From the NCBI GenBank assembly GCA_963696585.1, contig CAVOKW010000022.1, positions 1 through 31,628 on the forward strand: a stretch of 31,628 nt of DNA, read 5' to 3'. Shown here in pieces: positions 24,227-31,628 of the stretch. This DNA is from Parvibaculum sp963696585. GTDB taxonomy: Bacteria > Pseudomonadota > Alphaproteobacteria > Parvibaculales > Parvibaculaceae. The notes below the pieces were generated by a model. That model was not told the origin of the DNA and ran no database searches. It saw nothing but the letters and a program-made list of their open reading frames with translations. The stretch's first letter is position 1, and every line of letters starts with the position of its first letter. The translations under genes and the position numbers were made by a program.

Positions 24227-25321
24227 ATGTCGCACAACACATTTGGCCATTTGTTTCGCGTGACAACCTGGGGTGAAAGCCACGGGCCCGCGCTGGGCTG
24301 CGTTGTTGACGGCACGCCGCCGCTCATTGCCATCACCGAAGCCGACATCCAGCACTGGCTCGACCGCCGCAAGCCCGGCCAGTCGCGTTTTACAACGCAA
24401 CGCCGCGAGCCCGATGAAGTGCGCATTCTGTCGGGCGTCTTTGAAGATGCTTCCGGCACGCGCGTCACAACCGGCACACCGATTTCGCTGATGATCGAGA
24501 ATGTCGATCAGCGCTCGAAAGACTATGGCGAAATCGCGCAGGCCTATCGTCCGGGCCATGCGGACTATACCTATGAAGCCAAATACGGCATTCGCGACTA
24601 TCGCGGTGGCGGACGTTCCTCGGCGCGTGAAACAGCGGCGCGTGTCGCGGCTGGCGCGATTGCGCGCAAGATTCTCGATGAGACACTCGGCAAGGTCACC
24701 ATTCGCGGGGCACTGGTGCAGATGGGGCCGCACAAGATCGACTGCGCCAACTGGGACTGGGATGAGGTCGAGAACAATCCCTTCTGGTGTCCGGACGCGA
24801 AAGCGGCTGCCGCGTGGGAAGACTATCTCGATGGTGTGCGCAAGGCAGGCTCGTCTTGTGGCGCCGTCATCGAACTTGTCGCCAGCGGCATTCCGGCGGG
24901 ACTGGGTGCGCCGATTTACGGCAAGCTCGATTCAGAACTCGCCGCGGCGCTGATGAGCATCAATGCCGTCAAGGGTGTCGAGATTGGTGATGGCTTTGGC
25001 GCGGCTGCCCTGACCGGCGAGGAAAATGCCGATGAGATGCGCAGGGGCAATGATGGCCCGATGTTCCTCTCCAATCATGCCGGGGGCATTCTGGGCGGCA
25101 TTTCGAGCGGTCAGGACATTGTCGCGCGATTTGCCGTGAAGCCGACCTCCTCCATTCTCAGCCCGCGCAAGAGCATCAATCAGGCGGGCGAGGACGTTGA
25201 TCTCGTCACCAAGGGCCGCCATGATCCTTGCGTTGGCATTCGCGCTGTGCCGGTTGGCGAAGCGATGATGGCTTGCGTGCTGGCCGATCAACTGTTGCGC
25301 CACCGCGCCCAAAACGGTTGA
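24227..25321 (+). CDS. aroC: Chorismate synthase
   Basis: 364 aa, the usual length. It converts EPSP to chorismate using reduced FMN, the last common step to aromatic amino acids. Signature segments are GESHGPALGCVVDG (about 16-29), the RPGHADYTYEAKYGIRDYRG block, GRSSARETAARVAAGAIARK and SNHAGGILGGISSGQDI, with RHDPCVGIRAVPVGEAM near the C terminus. The ATG follows fabI by 85 bases, which contain a GGCCA/TGGCC hairpin without a U-run. It is convergent with the RlmD-like gene, 8 bases away. Confidence 0.97.
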   Translation: MSHNTFGHLFRVTTWGESHGPALGCVVDGTPPLIAITEADIQHWLDRRKPGQSRFTTQRREPDEVRILSGVFEDASGTRVTTGTPISLMIENVDQRSKDYGEIAQAYRPGHADYTYEAKYGIRDYRGGGRSSARETAARVAAGAIARKILDETLGKVTIRGALVQMGPHKIDCANWDWDEVENNPFWCPDAKAAAAWEDYLDGVRKAGSSCGAVIELVASGIPAGLGAPIYGKLDSELAAALMSINAVKGVEIGDGFGAAALTGEENADEMRRGNDGPMFLSNHAGGILGGISSGQDIVARFAVKPTSSILSPRKSINQAGEDVDLVTKGRHDPCVGIRAVPVGEAMMACVLADQLLRHRAQNG

Positions 25322-25329
25322 GCCTTCAT

Positions 25330-26595
25330 TCAAGCGCGCCTGAAGACACCCACGACTTCGATGTGAGGCGACCAGAGAAACTGGTCCACCGGCGTCACGC
25401 GCGTGAGCTTGTAGCCGCCATCCATGAGGATGCGGGCATCGCGCGCGAAGGTCGCCGGATTGCAGGAGACGGCGACAACCGTTTTGACCTTTGATTGCGC
25501 CAGTTCATTGGCCTGAATGTCCGCGCCTGCGCGGGGCGGATCGAATACCACGGCATCAAACTTTTCCAGCTCGACGGGCAAGAGCGGGCGACGAAACAGG
25601 TCGCGCTTTTCCAATGTGACAGGCTTCAGGCGCATCAAAGGCCCCTGCTCGCGCAAGGCGCGATCCAGGGCGGCGAGCGGGGCGGCTTCGCTTTCGACGG
25701 CAAGCACACCGGCCTTGAGCGCGAGAGCGGCGGTGAAAGTGCCGCAACCGGCAAAGAGATCAGCAACGGCGGTTGCCTCGCCCACGCCCTCAAGCACCAG
25801 GCGCACGAGGGCGGCCTCGCCTTCGCGCGTCGGCTGCAAGAAACTGCCCGGCGGCAGGATGATGCTCAGGCCCGAGAGCGTGACGTAGGGCATTTTGCGC
25901 TCGGCGACGATTTCATCGTTCCAGCTCAGACGCGCGAGATCAGCGACTTCGGCAAGACGGCCCAGCTCGGCGCGCATCGCGCCATCCATCTCCTTGCCAC
26001 CGGTGATTGCGACGTCAAGCCCTGTGTCGGTTGATGTCACGGCGACTGCGGCACGCGCCGCACGCGAGATGCCAGCGCCTGCAATCGTCGCCAGCATGGG
26101 AAGGGCTGCGACTATTTCCGGTACGACGAGGGGACATTCATCCAGCGGAATGATGTTGTGCGTGCCCGCGGCATAATAACCAATCGTCACGCCACCCTTC
26201 TTGGTGCGCGTGGCGGCGAAGGTGGCGCGGCGGCGGGTTTGCGCGCCTGTCGTCACCATCGGATCGGGCGTCAGATGGATGCCGCGTGCGGCAAGTGCTG
26301 CGCCGACCTGCGCTTCTTTCCAGGCGTGATAGGCGCCAAGTTCCAGATGCTGCATGGCGCAACCGCCGCATTGCCTGAAATGCTTGCAGGGTGGCTTCAC
26401 ACGTGCGGTTGACGGCTTGATGATACGGATGAGATCGGACTTGCCGCCGTCCTGCGCATCGACAAGCACTTTTTCGCCGGGCAAAGCGAAGGGCACATAG
26501 AGCGGTCCATGCGAGGAGGCGGCGATGCCGTCGCCTTGTGCGCCGAGCGTATCGATCACGACTTCGAGCTCATGCCTGTCAGAAAGGCTTGTCAT
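25330..26595 (-). CDS. RlmD/RumA-like 23S rRNA (uracil-5)-methyltransferase
   Basis: 421 aa SAM-dependent RNA m5U methyltransferase. An iron-sulfur cluster motif has Cys70, Cys76, Cys79 (CKHFRQCGGC) and Cys154. The SAM-binding motif is VADLFAGCGTFTAALA (about 278-293), then the DPPRAG signature (352-357) and the nucleophile Cys378 in VSCNPATFARD. There is an N-terminal TRAM-like beta domain. The start overlaps the stop of tlyA by 4 bases (ATGA), so the two are translationally coupled. Which uridine it modifies (U1939, U747 or both) cannot be decided from sequence, hence no firm gene symbol. Confidence 0.9.
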   Translation of the reverse strand: MTSLSDRHELEVVIDTLGAQGDGIAASSHGPLYVPFALPGEKVLVDAQDGGKSDLIRIIKPSTARVKPPCKHFRQCGGCAMQHLELGAYHAWKEAQVGAALAARGIHLTPDPMVTTGAQTRRRATFAATRTKKGGVTIGYYAAGTHNIIPLDECPLVVPEIVAALPMLATIAGAGISRAARAAVAVTSTDTGLDVAITGGKEMDGAMRAELGRLAEVADLARLSWNDEIVAERKMPYVTLSGLSIILPPGSFLQPTREGEAALVRLVLEGVGEATAVADLFAGCGTFTAALALKAGVLAVESEAAPLAALDRALREQGPLMRLKPVTLEKRDLFRRPLLPVELEKFDAVVFDPPRAGADIQANELAQSKVKTVVAVSCNPATFARDARILMDGGYKLTRVTPVDQFLWSPHIEVVGVFRRA

Positions 26596-27359
26596 TCAGC
26601 TTCCTTTATCGCCGCGATCAGAAATTCGCGATTACCGTCCCCGCCCGTAATCGGGCTGGGTGTCAGGCCGATCACGCGCCAGCCGCAGTCATTTTCGAGC
26701 CAAGAGCTGATCTCTTCGCATATTTGCGCCTGAAGCGCCTCATCCTTGACGATGCCGCCTTTGCCGACATTGCCCTTTCCGGCCTCAAACTGCGGTTTGA
26801 TGAGCGCAATCAAGCGTGTGGCTCCAGGCACAAGCGCCAGAACAGGCGGCAAGGCCTTGCGCAAGGAGATGAAACTCAGATCAGCAACGAGCAGTGCCGG
26901 TCTCCGGGCGAGATGCTCCGGCGCTATATCCTTGCTGTTCAGTCCTTCAAATGAGGTGACCCGGGCATCCGCCACAAGTTCCGGGGCGAGCTGATCGTGA
27001 CCCACATCAATCGCGGTGACATGCGCCGCGCCACGCTCCAGCAGTACTTGGGTAAAACCTCCTGTTGAAGCGCCCAGATCCAGCGCATTCAGGCTGCGCA
27101 CGTCCCAGCCAAAATGATCAAGCGCATGCAGAAGTTTCAAGGCGCCGCGCGAGACATAGCGATGCTCCAGTGCGTCGATCTCGACAAGTACATCCGGGCC
27201 GACATGCGCCGATGCTTTGGTGATGAGCGCGCCGCCAACGCTCACCTGACCTGCCTTGATCGCGGCTTGGGCGCGCGCCCGGCTTGGCGCCAGTCCGCGC
27301 TCCACCAGCAACTGGTCGAGCCTGACTTTACCCCCAGACATGACGGGGCCCTCAGACAT
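26592..27359 (-). CDS. tlyA: TlyA family rRNA 2'-O-methyltransferase
   Basis: 255 aa from 27359, or 249 aa from the ATG at 27341 (MSGGKVRLDQLL). Residues about 10-70 are an S4 RNA-binding domain (RLDQLLVERGLAPSRARAQA). The rest is an FtsJ/RrmJ-type SAM methyltransferase with NALDLGASTGGFTQVLLERG, HVTAIDVGHDQLAPEL and LLVADLSFISLRKALPPV. TlyA methylates 16S and/or 23S rRNA at ribose 2'-OH; the old name haemolysin is misleading. It follows dxs, as in many Alphaproteobacteria, and overlaps the methyltransferase gene after it. Confidence 0.92.
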   Translation of the reverse strand: MSEGPVMSGGKVRLDQLLVERGLAPSRARAQAAIKAGQVSVGGALITKASAHVGPDVLVEIDALEHRYVSRGALKLLHALDHFGWDVRSLNALDLGASTGGFTQVLLERGAAHVTAIDVGHDQLAPELVADARVTSFEGLNSKDIAPEHLARRPALLVADLSFISLRKALPPVLALVPGATRLIALIKPQFEAGKGNVGKGGIVKDEALQAQICEEISSWLENDCGWRVIGLTPSPITGGDGNREFLIAAIKEAE

Positions 27360-27365
27360 GATGGG

Positions 27366-29315
27366 TCAAACGAGCTTCGGGACGACAGGCGTTGCAAGCT
27401 CAGCGCGCAGCGGCATCCTGTTTTCAAGGCCCAGCGCATTGAGCGCCGTCACCACGATCTGGGCGGCATTGAGACCTGCCTGTTCATACATCTGTTCGGG
27501 TTTTCCCTGCTCGATGAAGACATCGGGCAGCGTCATGGGACGCATCTTGAGGCCATGATCGAGCGCGCCATTGCGCGCCAGATGATCGAGCACGAAGGAA
27601 GAGAAGCCGCCGACGGACCCTTCTTCAACCGTGATCAGGACTTCATGCTCACGCGCCAGACGGTCTATCAGATCGTGATCGAGTGGTTTGGCAAAGCGCG
27701 CATCGACAACCGTTGTCGACAGGCCGAGTGCGCCCAACTGGTCGGCTGCCTTCATGGCTTCGGCGAGACGTGTGCCGAGCGAGAGAATGGCGACCTTGGT
27801 GCCCTCGCGCATGACGCGGCCCTTGCCGATTTCGAGCGGCAGTCCGACAGGCGGCATCTCGACGCCAACGCCTTCGCCGCGCGGATAGCGCAGCGCCGAA
27901 GGACGATCATCAATTGCCACCTGTGTCGCCACCATGTGCTTCAATTCGGCTTCATCGGCGGCGGCCATGATGACGAAATCGGGCAGGCAGCCGAGATAAG
28001 CCAGATCAAATGAACCGGCATGGGTTGGGCCATCAGCGCCGACAAGCCCTGCGCGATCCAGCGCGAAGCGCACCGGCAGGCGCTGGATGGCAACGTCATG
28101 CACGACCTGATCATAGGCCCGTTGCAGGAAGGTCGAATAGATGGTGGCGAAAGGCTTGAAGCCTTCGGTGGCCAAGCCCGCAGCAAAGGTGACGCCATGC
28201 TGCTCGGCAATGCCGACATCAAAGCAGCGATCCGGGAAACGTTCGGCAAAGAGGTCAAGCCCTGTACCGGATGGCATGGCAGCGGTGATGGCGACAATCT
28301 TGTCGTCCTTTTCCGCTTCGGCGATCAGGCTCTGGGCAAAGACCTTGGTGTAGGACGGCGCATTGGCAATGGCTTTGGCTTGCGTGCCGGTGATGACATC
28401 GAACTTGTTGACGCCATGATATTTGTCGGCAGCGGCTTCGGCGGGCGCATAGCCCTTGCCCTTCTGCGTGACGACATGGATGAGGATCGGGCCTTCACCC
28501 GCATCGCGCACGTTCTTCAGCACCGGGATCATCTGTTCGAGATTGTGCCCGTCGATCGGACCGACATAATAAAGGCCCAGTTCTTCAAAGAGTGTGCCGC
28601 CTGTCGCCATGCCGCGGGCATATTCCTCGGCGCGACGGGCGCGTTCCTCAATGCTTTTGGGAAAGAGTTTGGCCAGTTGCTTGGCGAGGCTGCGCATGGA
28701 GCGGTAGGTGCCGCCCGACAGGAGCCGCGCCAGATAGGCGCTCATCGCGCCAACGGGTGGCGCAATCGACATATCATTGTCGTTGAGAATGATGATCAGG
28801 CGGCTGTCCATGGAGCCGGCATTGTTCATCGCTTCATAAGCCATGCCCGCGCTCATCGCGCCATCGCCAATGACAGCAATCACATTGTTTTTGCCGCCCT
28901 TGAGATCGCGCCCCACGGCCATGCCAAGTCCGGCGGAAATCGAGGTCGAGGAATGGGCTGCGCCAAAGGGGTCATATTCGCTTTCCGCACGCCGCGTAAA
29001 ACCCGACAGACCGCCGGGCTGGCGCAAGGTACGGATGCGGTCGCGCCGACCCGTCAGAATCTTGTGCGGATAGGCCTGGTGGCCGACATCCCAGACGAGC
29101 TTGTCGTCTGGCGTGTTGAAAACGTGATGCAGGGCGATGGTCAATTCGACAACGCCGAGGCCCGCGCCGAGATGCCCCCCCGTGACCGAGACGGCATCGA
29201 TCATTTCGGCGCGCACTTCGTCCGCCAGCTGACGCAGGTCGGCTTCCGGCAAGGCGCGCAGATCCGCTGGTCGGGAAATGCGGTCCAAAAGGGGGGTCAG
29301 GGGTTTCGTGCTCAC
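27366..29315 (-). CDS. dxs: 1-deoxy-D-xylulose-5-phosphate synthase
   Basis: 649 aa thiamine-diphosphate enzyme that condenses pyruvate and glyceraldehyde 3-phosphate, the first and rate-limiting step of the MEP isoprenoid pathway. Visible are WDVGHQAYPHKILTGR, the ThDP motif GDGAMSAGMAYEAMNNAG, the pyrimidine-domain DVGIAEQHGVTFAAGLA with its catalytic Glu, and the transketolase C-terminal domain (from about 500). The start is GTG 29315, with CGAGG 6 bases upstream; no better ATG precedes it. It lies 26 bases after ispA, so both feed the same pathway from one transcript. Confidence 0.97.
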   Translation of the reverse strand: MSTKPLTPLLDRISRPADLRALPEADLRQLADEVRAEMIDAVSVTGGHLGAGLGVVELTIALHHVFNTPDDKLVWDVGHQAYPHKILTGRRDRIRTLRQPGGLSGFTRRAESEYDPFGAAHSSTSISAGLGMAVGRDLKGGKNNVIAVIGDGAMSAGMAYEAMNNAGSMDSRLIIILNDNDMSIAPPVGAMSAYLARLLSGGTYRSMRSLAKQLAKLFPKSIEERARRAEEYARGMATGGTLFEELGLYYVGPIDGHNLEQMIPVLKNVRDAGEGPILIHVVTQKGKGYAPAEAAADKYHGVNKFDVITGTQAKAIANAPSYTKVFAQSLIAEAEKDDKIVAITAAMPSGTGLDLFAERFPDRCFDVGIAEQHGVTFAAGLATEGFKPFATIYSTFLQRAYDQVVHDVAIQRLPVRFALDRAGLVGADGPTHAGSFDLAYLGCLPDFVIMAAADEAELKHMVATQVAIDDRPSALRYPRGEGVGVEMPPVGLPLEIGKGRVMREGTKVAILSLGTRLAEAMKAADQLGALGLSTTVVDARFAKPLDHDLIDRLAREHEVLITVEEGSVGGFSSFVLDHLARNGALDHGLKMRPMTLPDVFIEQGKPEQMYEQAGLNAAQIVVTALNALGLENRMPLRAELATPVVPKLV

Positions 29316-29341
29316 TCGTACCTCGGCCGCAGGGGCGACAA

Positions 29342-30253
29342 TTATTTGCGGCGGTTTATAACGAAACGCGCGGCCTCACGCAAAAGGTCCGCCTTCTCGT
29401 CAAACAAATCAAGGTGCTGAATGGCCTGATCGGCCAGCATCCGGGCCTGATCCCGGGCGCGTTCGACCCCCAAAATGGCGACAAAGGTGGCTTTTCCGGC
29501 CCCGGCGTCCTTGCCCGGCGTTTTGCCCAGTGTGGCGGCGTCACCCTCCAGATCGAGCAGATCGTCCGCTATCTGGAAGGCGAGCCCCATGTCATGCGCA
29601 TAGGCATGGAGGGCATGATGGGCTTCGCTGGAGGCGCGACCGAGAATGGCGCCTGCCTCACAGGCAAAGGCGATCAGCGCCCCGGTTTTCAATCGTTGCA
29701 TGCGGATAATGCCGCCGATATCGACGGCCTGTCCTTCGCTCATCAGATCGATCATCTGTCCCCCGACCATGCCATGACCGCCAACGGCCTGGGCCAGGCG
29801 ACGCGTCAACTCGCAACGGATGAAGGGGTCTTCATGGGTGTCGTGATCGGCCAGGATTTCAAAGGCGAAGGTGAGGAGCGCATCGCCCGCAAGCACGGCT
29901 GTTGCCTCATCAAACTTGCGATGCACTGTTGGCTGGCCACGGCGCAGATCATCATCATCCATGCAGGGCAGGTCATCATGGACGAGGGAATAAGTGTGCA
30001 CGCATTCAATCGCGGCGGCGATCCGCAAGGCGGCATCGGACTGCACATCGAAGAGACGCGCGCTTTCGCAAGCCAGGAAAGGCCGGAAGCGCTTGCCGCC
30101 TGCAAAGAGCGCATAGCGCATGGCCTGAAACAGCCGCTGTTCCGGGCCTTCGGCTTGAGACAGCAGAAGATCGAGTTTTTCCTCGACCCTTTTGCCCATG
30201 ACAGAGAGCGTGTTTTCAAACAACGCCTGGCTCATTGGGTATGGCGTCCTCAC
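29342..30253 (-). CDS. ispA: Farnesyl diphosphate synthase (short-chain polyprenyl synthetase)
   Basis: 303 aa from GTG 30253, or 297 aa from ATG 30235 (MSQALFENT). An all-helical prenyltransferase with the first aspartate-rich motif DDLPCMDDDD (93-102) and the second DDLLD (230-234). Residues before the first motif (ECVHTYSLVHDDLP) match E. coli IspA, which favours farnesyl (C15) product over geranylgeranyl. GKRFRP (about 53-58) and GGHGMVGGQMIDL are present. GTG 30253 overlaps the xseB stop (GTGA). Product length is an inference. Confidence 0.93.
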   Translation of the reverse strand: MRTPYPMSQALFENTLSVMGKRVEEKLDLLLSQAEGPEQRLFQAMRYALFAGGKRFRPFLACESARLFDVQSDAALRIAAAIECVHTYSLVHDDLPCMDDDDLRRGQPTVHRKFDEATAVLAGDALLTFAFEILADHDTHEDPFIRCELTRRLAQAVGGHGMVGGQMIDLMSEGQAVDIGGIIRMQRLKTGALIAFACEAGAILGRASSEAHHALHAYAHDMGLAFQIADDLLDLEGDAATLGKTPGKDAGAGKATFVAILGVERARDQARMLADQAIQHLDLFDEKADLLREAARFVINRRK

Positions 30254-30513
30254 TCAACATCAAGCGGGGTGGTGCCGCCCGCTTCGCCCCTGGAATTGAG
30301 CGTAATCTTTTCGACCTTGGCTTCGGCGAGCTTCAGGCGGGCCTCGCAATGGGCCTTGAGCGCCGTGCCGCGCTCATAAAGCTCGATTGATTTTTCGAGT
30401 GGGGCCTCACCGGATTCAAGCTGACGCACAATGTCCTCAAGCTGTTTCAAGGCATCCTCGAAACTCAGCCTGGCAACATCATTGGCGTCTGATGCAGTCT
30501 TGGCGGCAGACAT
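30250..30513 (-). CDS. xseB: Exodeoxyribonuclease VII small subunit
   Basis: 87 aa. The family core LSFEDALKQLEDIVRQLESG, APLEKSIELYERGTALKAHC and ARLKLAEAKVEKI is complete. Several copies bind one XseA subunit to form ExoVII, which cuts single-stranded DNA to oligonucleotides. The ATG has AGGAGG 6 bases upstream. It is co-transcribed with ispA (overlap) as in E. coli and many other proteobacteria. xseA is not in the window. Confidence 0.95.
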   Translation of the reverse strand: MSAAKTASDANDVARLSFEDALKQLEDIVRQLESGEAPLEKSIELYERGTALKAHCEARLKLAEAKVEKITLNSRGEAGGTTPLDVE

Positions 30514-30537
30514 GCGGCCTCCTTGTTCTCAGTCTTC

Positions 30538-31467
30538 TTAGTGGGTCAGCATCAGGGCGCGAACATGGGCCCGCGCACTCATGGCGAGCGCCGTCAAGTC
30601 ATAGCCCCCCTCAAGGGCAGAGACAACGCGGCCCTCGCAATGCCGATTGGCGATGCGGATAATCTCGCTCGTTACCCATTCAAAATCTGCTTCACGCAGA
30701 CCCAAATGGGCCAAGGGATCGGCATGATGGCCGTCAAAACCGGCTGAAATCAGGATAAAATGGGGCTGAAATGCCTCCAGAGCGGGAAAAATCTCGTCGC
30801 CATAGGCCGCGCGGAACTCCTCCGACCCCGCCCCGGCCGAGAGCGGCCGATTGAGAATATTGCCCAGGCCGCGCCCCCCTGCCCGGCCTGTACCCGGATA
30901 GAGCGGCCATTGATGGGTGGAGGCGTAAAACAGATTCGGATCGCTTTCGAAGGCAGCCTGTGTGCCATTGCCGTGATGCACGTCAAAATCAATGACGGCG
31001 ACACGGGCGAGCCCATATGCATGACGGGCATGAAGTGCGCCGACGGCGATATTGTTGAACAGGCAAAAACCCATGGCCTTGTCCGGTTCGGCATGATGCC
31101 CCGGCGGGCGAATGGCGCAAAAGGCATTGCGTGCGCGTCCCGCCATGACCTCATCCACCGCATGGACCACGGCCCCAGCCGCACGAAGCGCGGCTTCATC
31201 GGAACCCGGCGACATGACCGTGTCGGCATCGATATAGTGGAAACCATCCTCAGGTTCAGCATTGAGGATGGTTTCAATATGCCTGTGCGAATGCACACGC
31301 GCCAATTGTTCGAACGTCGCGCGCGGCGCTTCAGCGCGTTGCAGGAGACAAAACTCCTCCGCCTCCAATGCGCCCAATACAGCGCGCAACCGGTCGGCGC
31401 ATTCGGGATGGCCGTCAGGCGTTTCGTGCATGAGGCAGGCGGGGTGCGAAACGAGAAGTGTGTCCAT
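30538..31467 (-). CDS. Histone deacetylase family protein (class II, acetylpolyamine amidohydrolase-like)
   Basis: 309 aa zinc hydrolase of the arginase/deacetylase fold. All active-site elements are present: RPPGHHA (His124, His125), DFDVHHGNGT (zinc ligands Asp162 and His164), SAGFDGHHADPL (zinc ligand Asp245) and EGGYD (Tyr289). The bacterial members remove acetyl groups from polyamines or proteins; which applies here is unknown. It begins 9 bases after the stop of the MBL gene at the edge and ends 24 bases before xseB, so it probably leads or joins the isoprenoid operon. GGGGG just before the ATG is the likely ribosome site, although close to it. Confidence 0.93.
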   Translation of the reverse strand: MDTLLVSHPACLMHETPDGHPECADRLRAVLGALEAEEFCLLQRAEAPRATFEQLARVHSHRHIETILNAEPEDGFHYIDADTVMSPGSDEAALRAAGAVVHAVDEVMAGRARNAFCAIRPPGHHAEPDKAMGFCLFNNIAVGALHARHAYGLARVAVIDFDVHHGNGTQAAFESDPNLFYASTHQWPLYPGTGRAGGRGLGNILNRPLSAGAGSEEFRAAYGDEIFPALEAFQPHFILISAGFDGHHADPLAHLGLREADFEWVTSEIIRIANRHCEGRVVSALEGGYDLTALAMSARAHVRALMLTH

Positions 31468-31476
31468 TCCCCCAGT

Positions 31477-31628
31477 CTAGCCGATGCGGCTATACCAATC
31501 GACACCCATATCGTCGCGCCTGACGCTGGCAAGCCCCCGGCCAATCAGGCAACGCAGATGGGCCAGGCTTTCGCCCGTGGCGAGGAAGAAGACATCCGGC
31601 ACGATCTTGCGCTTGAACAAGGCCGGGA
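31477..31628 (-). CDS. MBL-fold hydrolase, C-terminal part, runs off the window
   Basis: About 50 residues up to the TAG at 31479-31477. The frame reads LFKRKIVPDVFFLATGESLA, then HLRCLIGRGLASVRRDDMGV and WYSRIG. From memory this is the usual end of an MBL-fold metallo-hydrolase found beside HDAC and xseB genes in Alphaproteobacteria. The metal-site residues are outside the window. The HDAC gene follows after 9 bases, so they are likely one transcript. Confidence 0.7.
   Translation of the reverse strand, partial: PALFKRKIVPDVFFLATGESLAHLRCLIGRGLASVRRDDMGVDWYSRIG

Noticed and set aside
28020..29420. 466-codon frame opposite dxs
   Set aside because: Mirror frame of a GC-rich conserved gene; no domains, and dxs is certain.

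Overview
The window is a stretch of alphaproteobacterial chromosome, most likely of the order Hyphomicrobiales (Rhizobiales). The main grounds are gene order: the set pdxH / dnaJ-like / fabI / aroC, and the minus-strand chain HDAC-like / xseB / ispA / dxs / tlyA / rlmD-like. A GlnT-type glutamine synthetase and an Omp17-like glycine-zipper lipoprotein fit the same group. Most genes are full length, closely packed and ordinary in composition. No mobile element, CRISPR array or phage region was seen.

Layout. Positions 1-756 do not belong with the rest. They encode, on the minus strand, an internal piece of an actinobacterial (mycobacterial-type) FtsK with several frameshifts, abutting an alphaproteobacterial gene tail at about 757. 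This is most simply a chimeric contig end. From 760 on: a gene tail, a GlnT/GMAS-type glutamine synthetase, a NikR-like regulator lacking the usual Cys ligand, tRNA-Gln (-), tRNA-Pro (+), then a sigma70-like promoter, a cobalamin riboswitch and a BtuB-like TonB-dependent receptor. Next come a DUF2946 protein, a decayed TonB-receptor remnant, a sphingosine-1-phosphate-lyase-like PLP enzyme and an unrecognised small membrane protein with its own promoter. A MarR-EmrA-EmrB efflux operon follows, with a palindrome across its promoter, then an MBL-fold hydrolase.

The middle holds a DUF1499 membrane protein and an AlkK-like acyl-CoA ligase (-), a class III aminotransferase (+), and a minus-strand operon pdxH-fieF-APH/kinase fusion-SDR. 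On the plus strand follow a lipoprotein, a Sel1-repeat protein, a CbpA-like DnaJ, fabI and aroC. The right end is a minus-strand chain reading from the edge: MBL hydrolase tail, HDAC-family deacetylase, xseB, ispA, dxs, tlyA, RlmD-like methyltransferase. It links isoprenoid precursor synthesis (Dxs to FPP synthase) with RNA methylation, as in many Rhizobiales.

I did not find a convincing undescribed multi-gene system. The points most worth a second look are the chimeric end, the NikR-like protein beside glnT, the receptor pseudogene behind DUF2946, and the orphan small membrane protein with a palindromic promoter.
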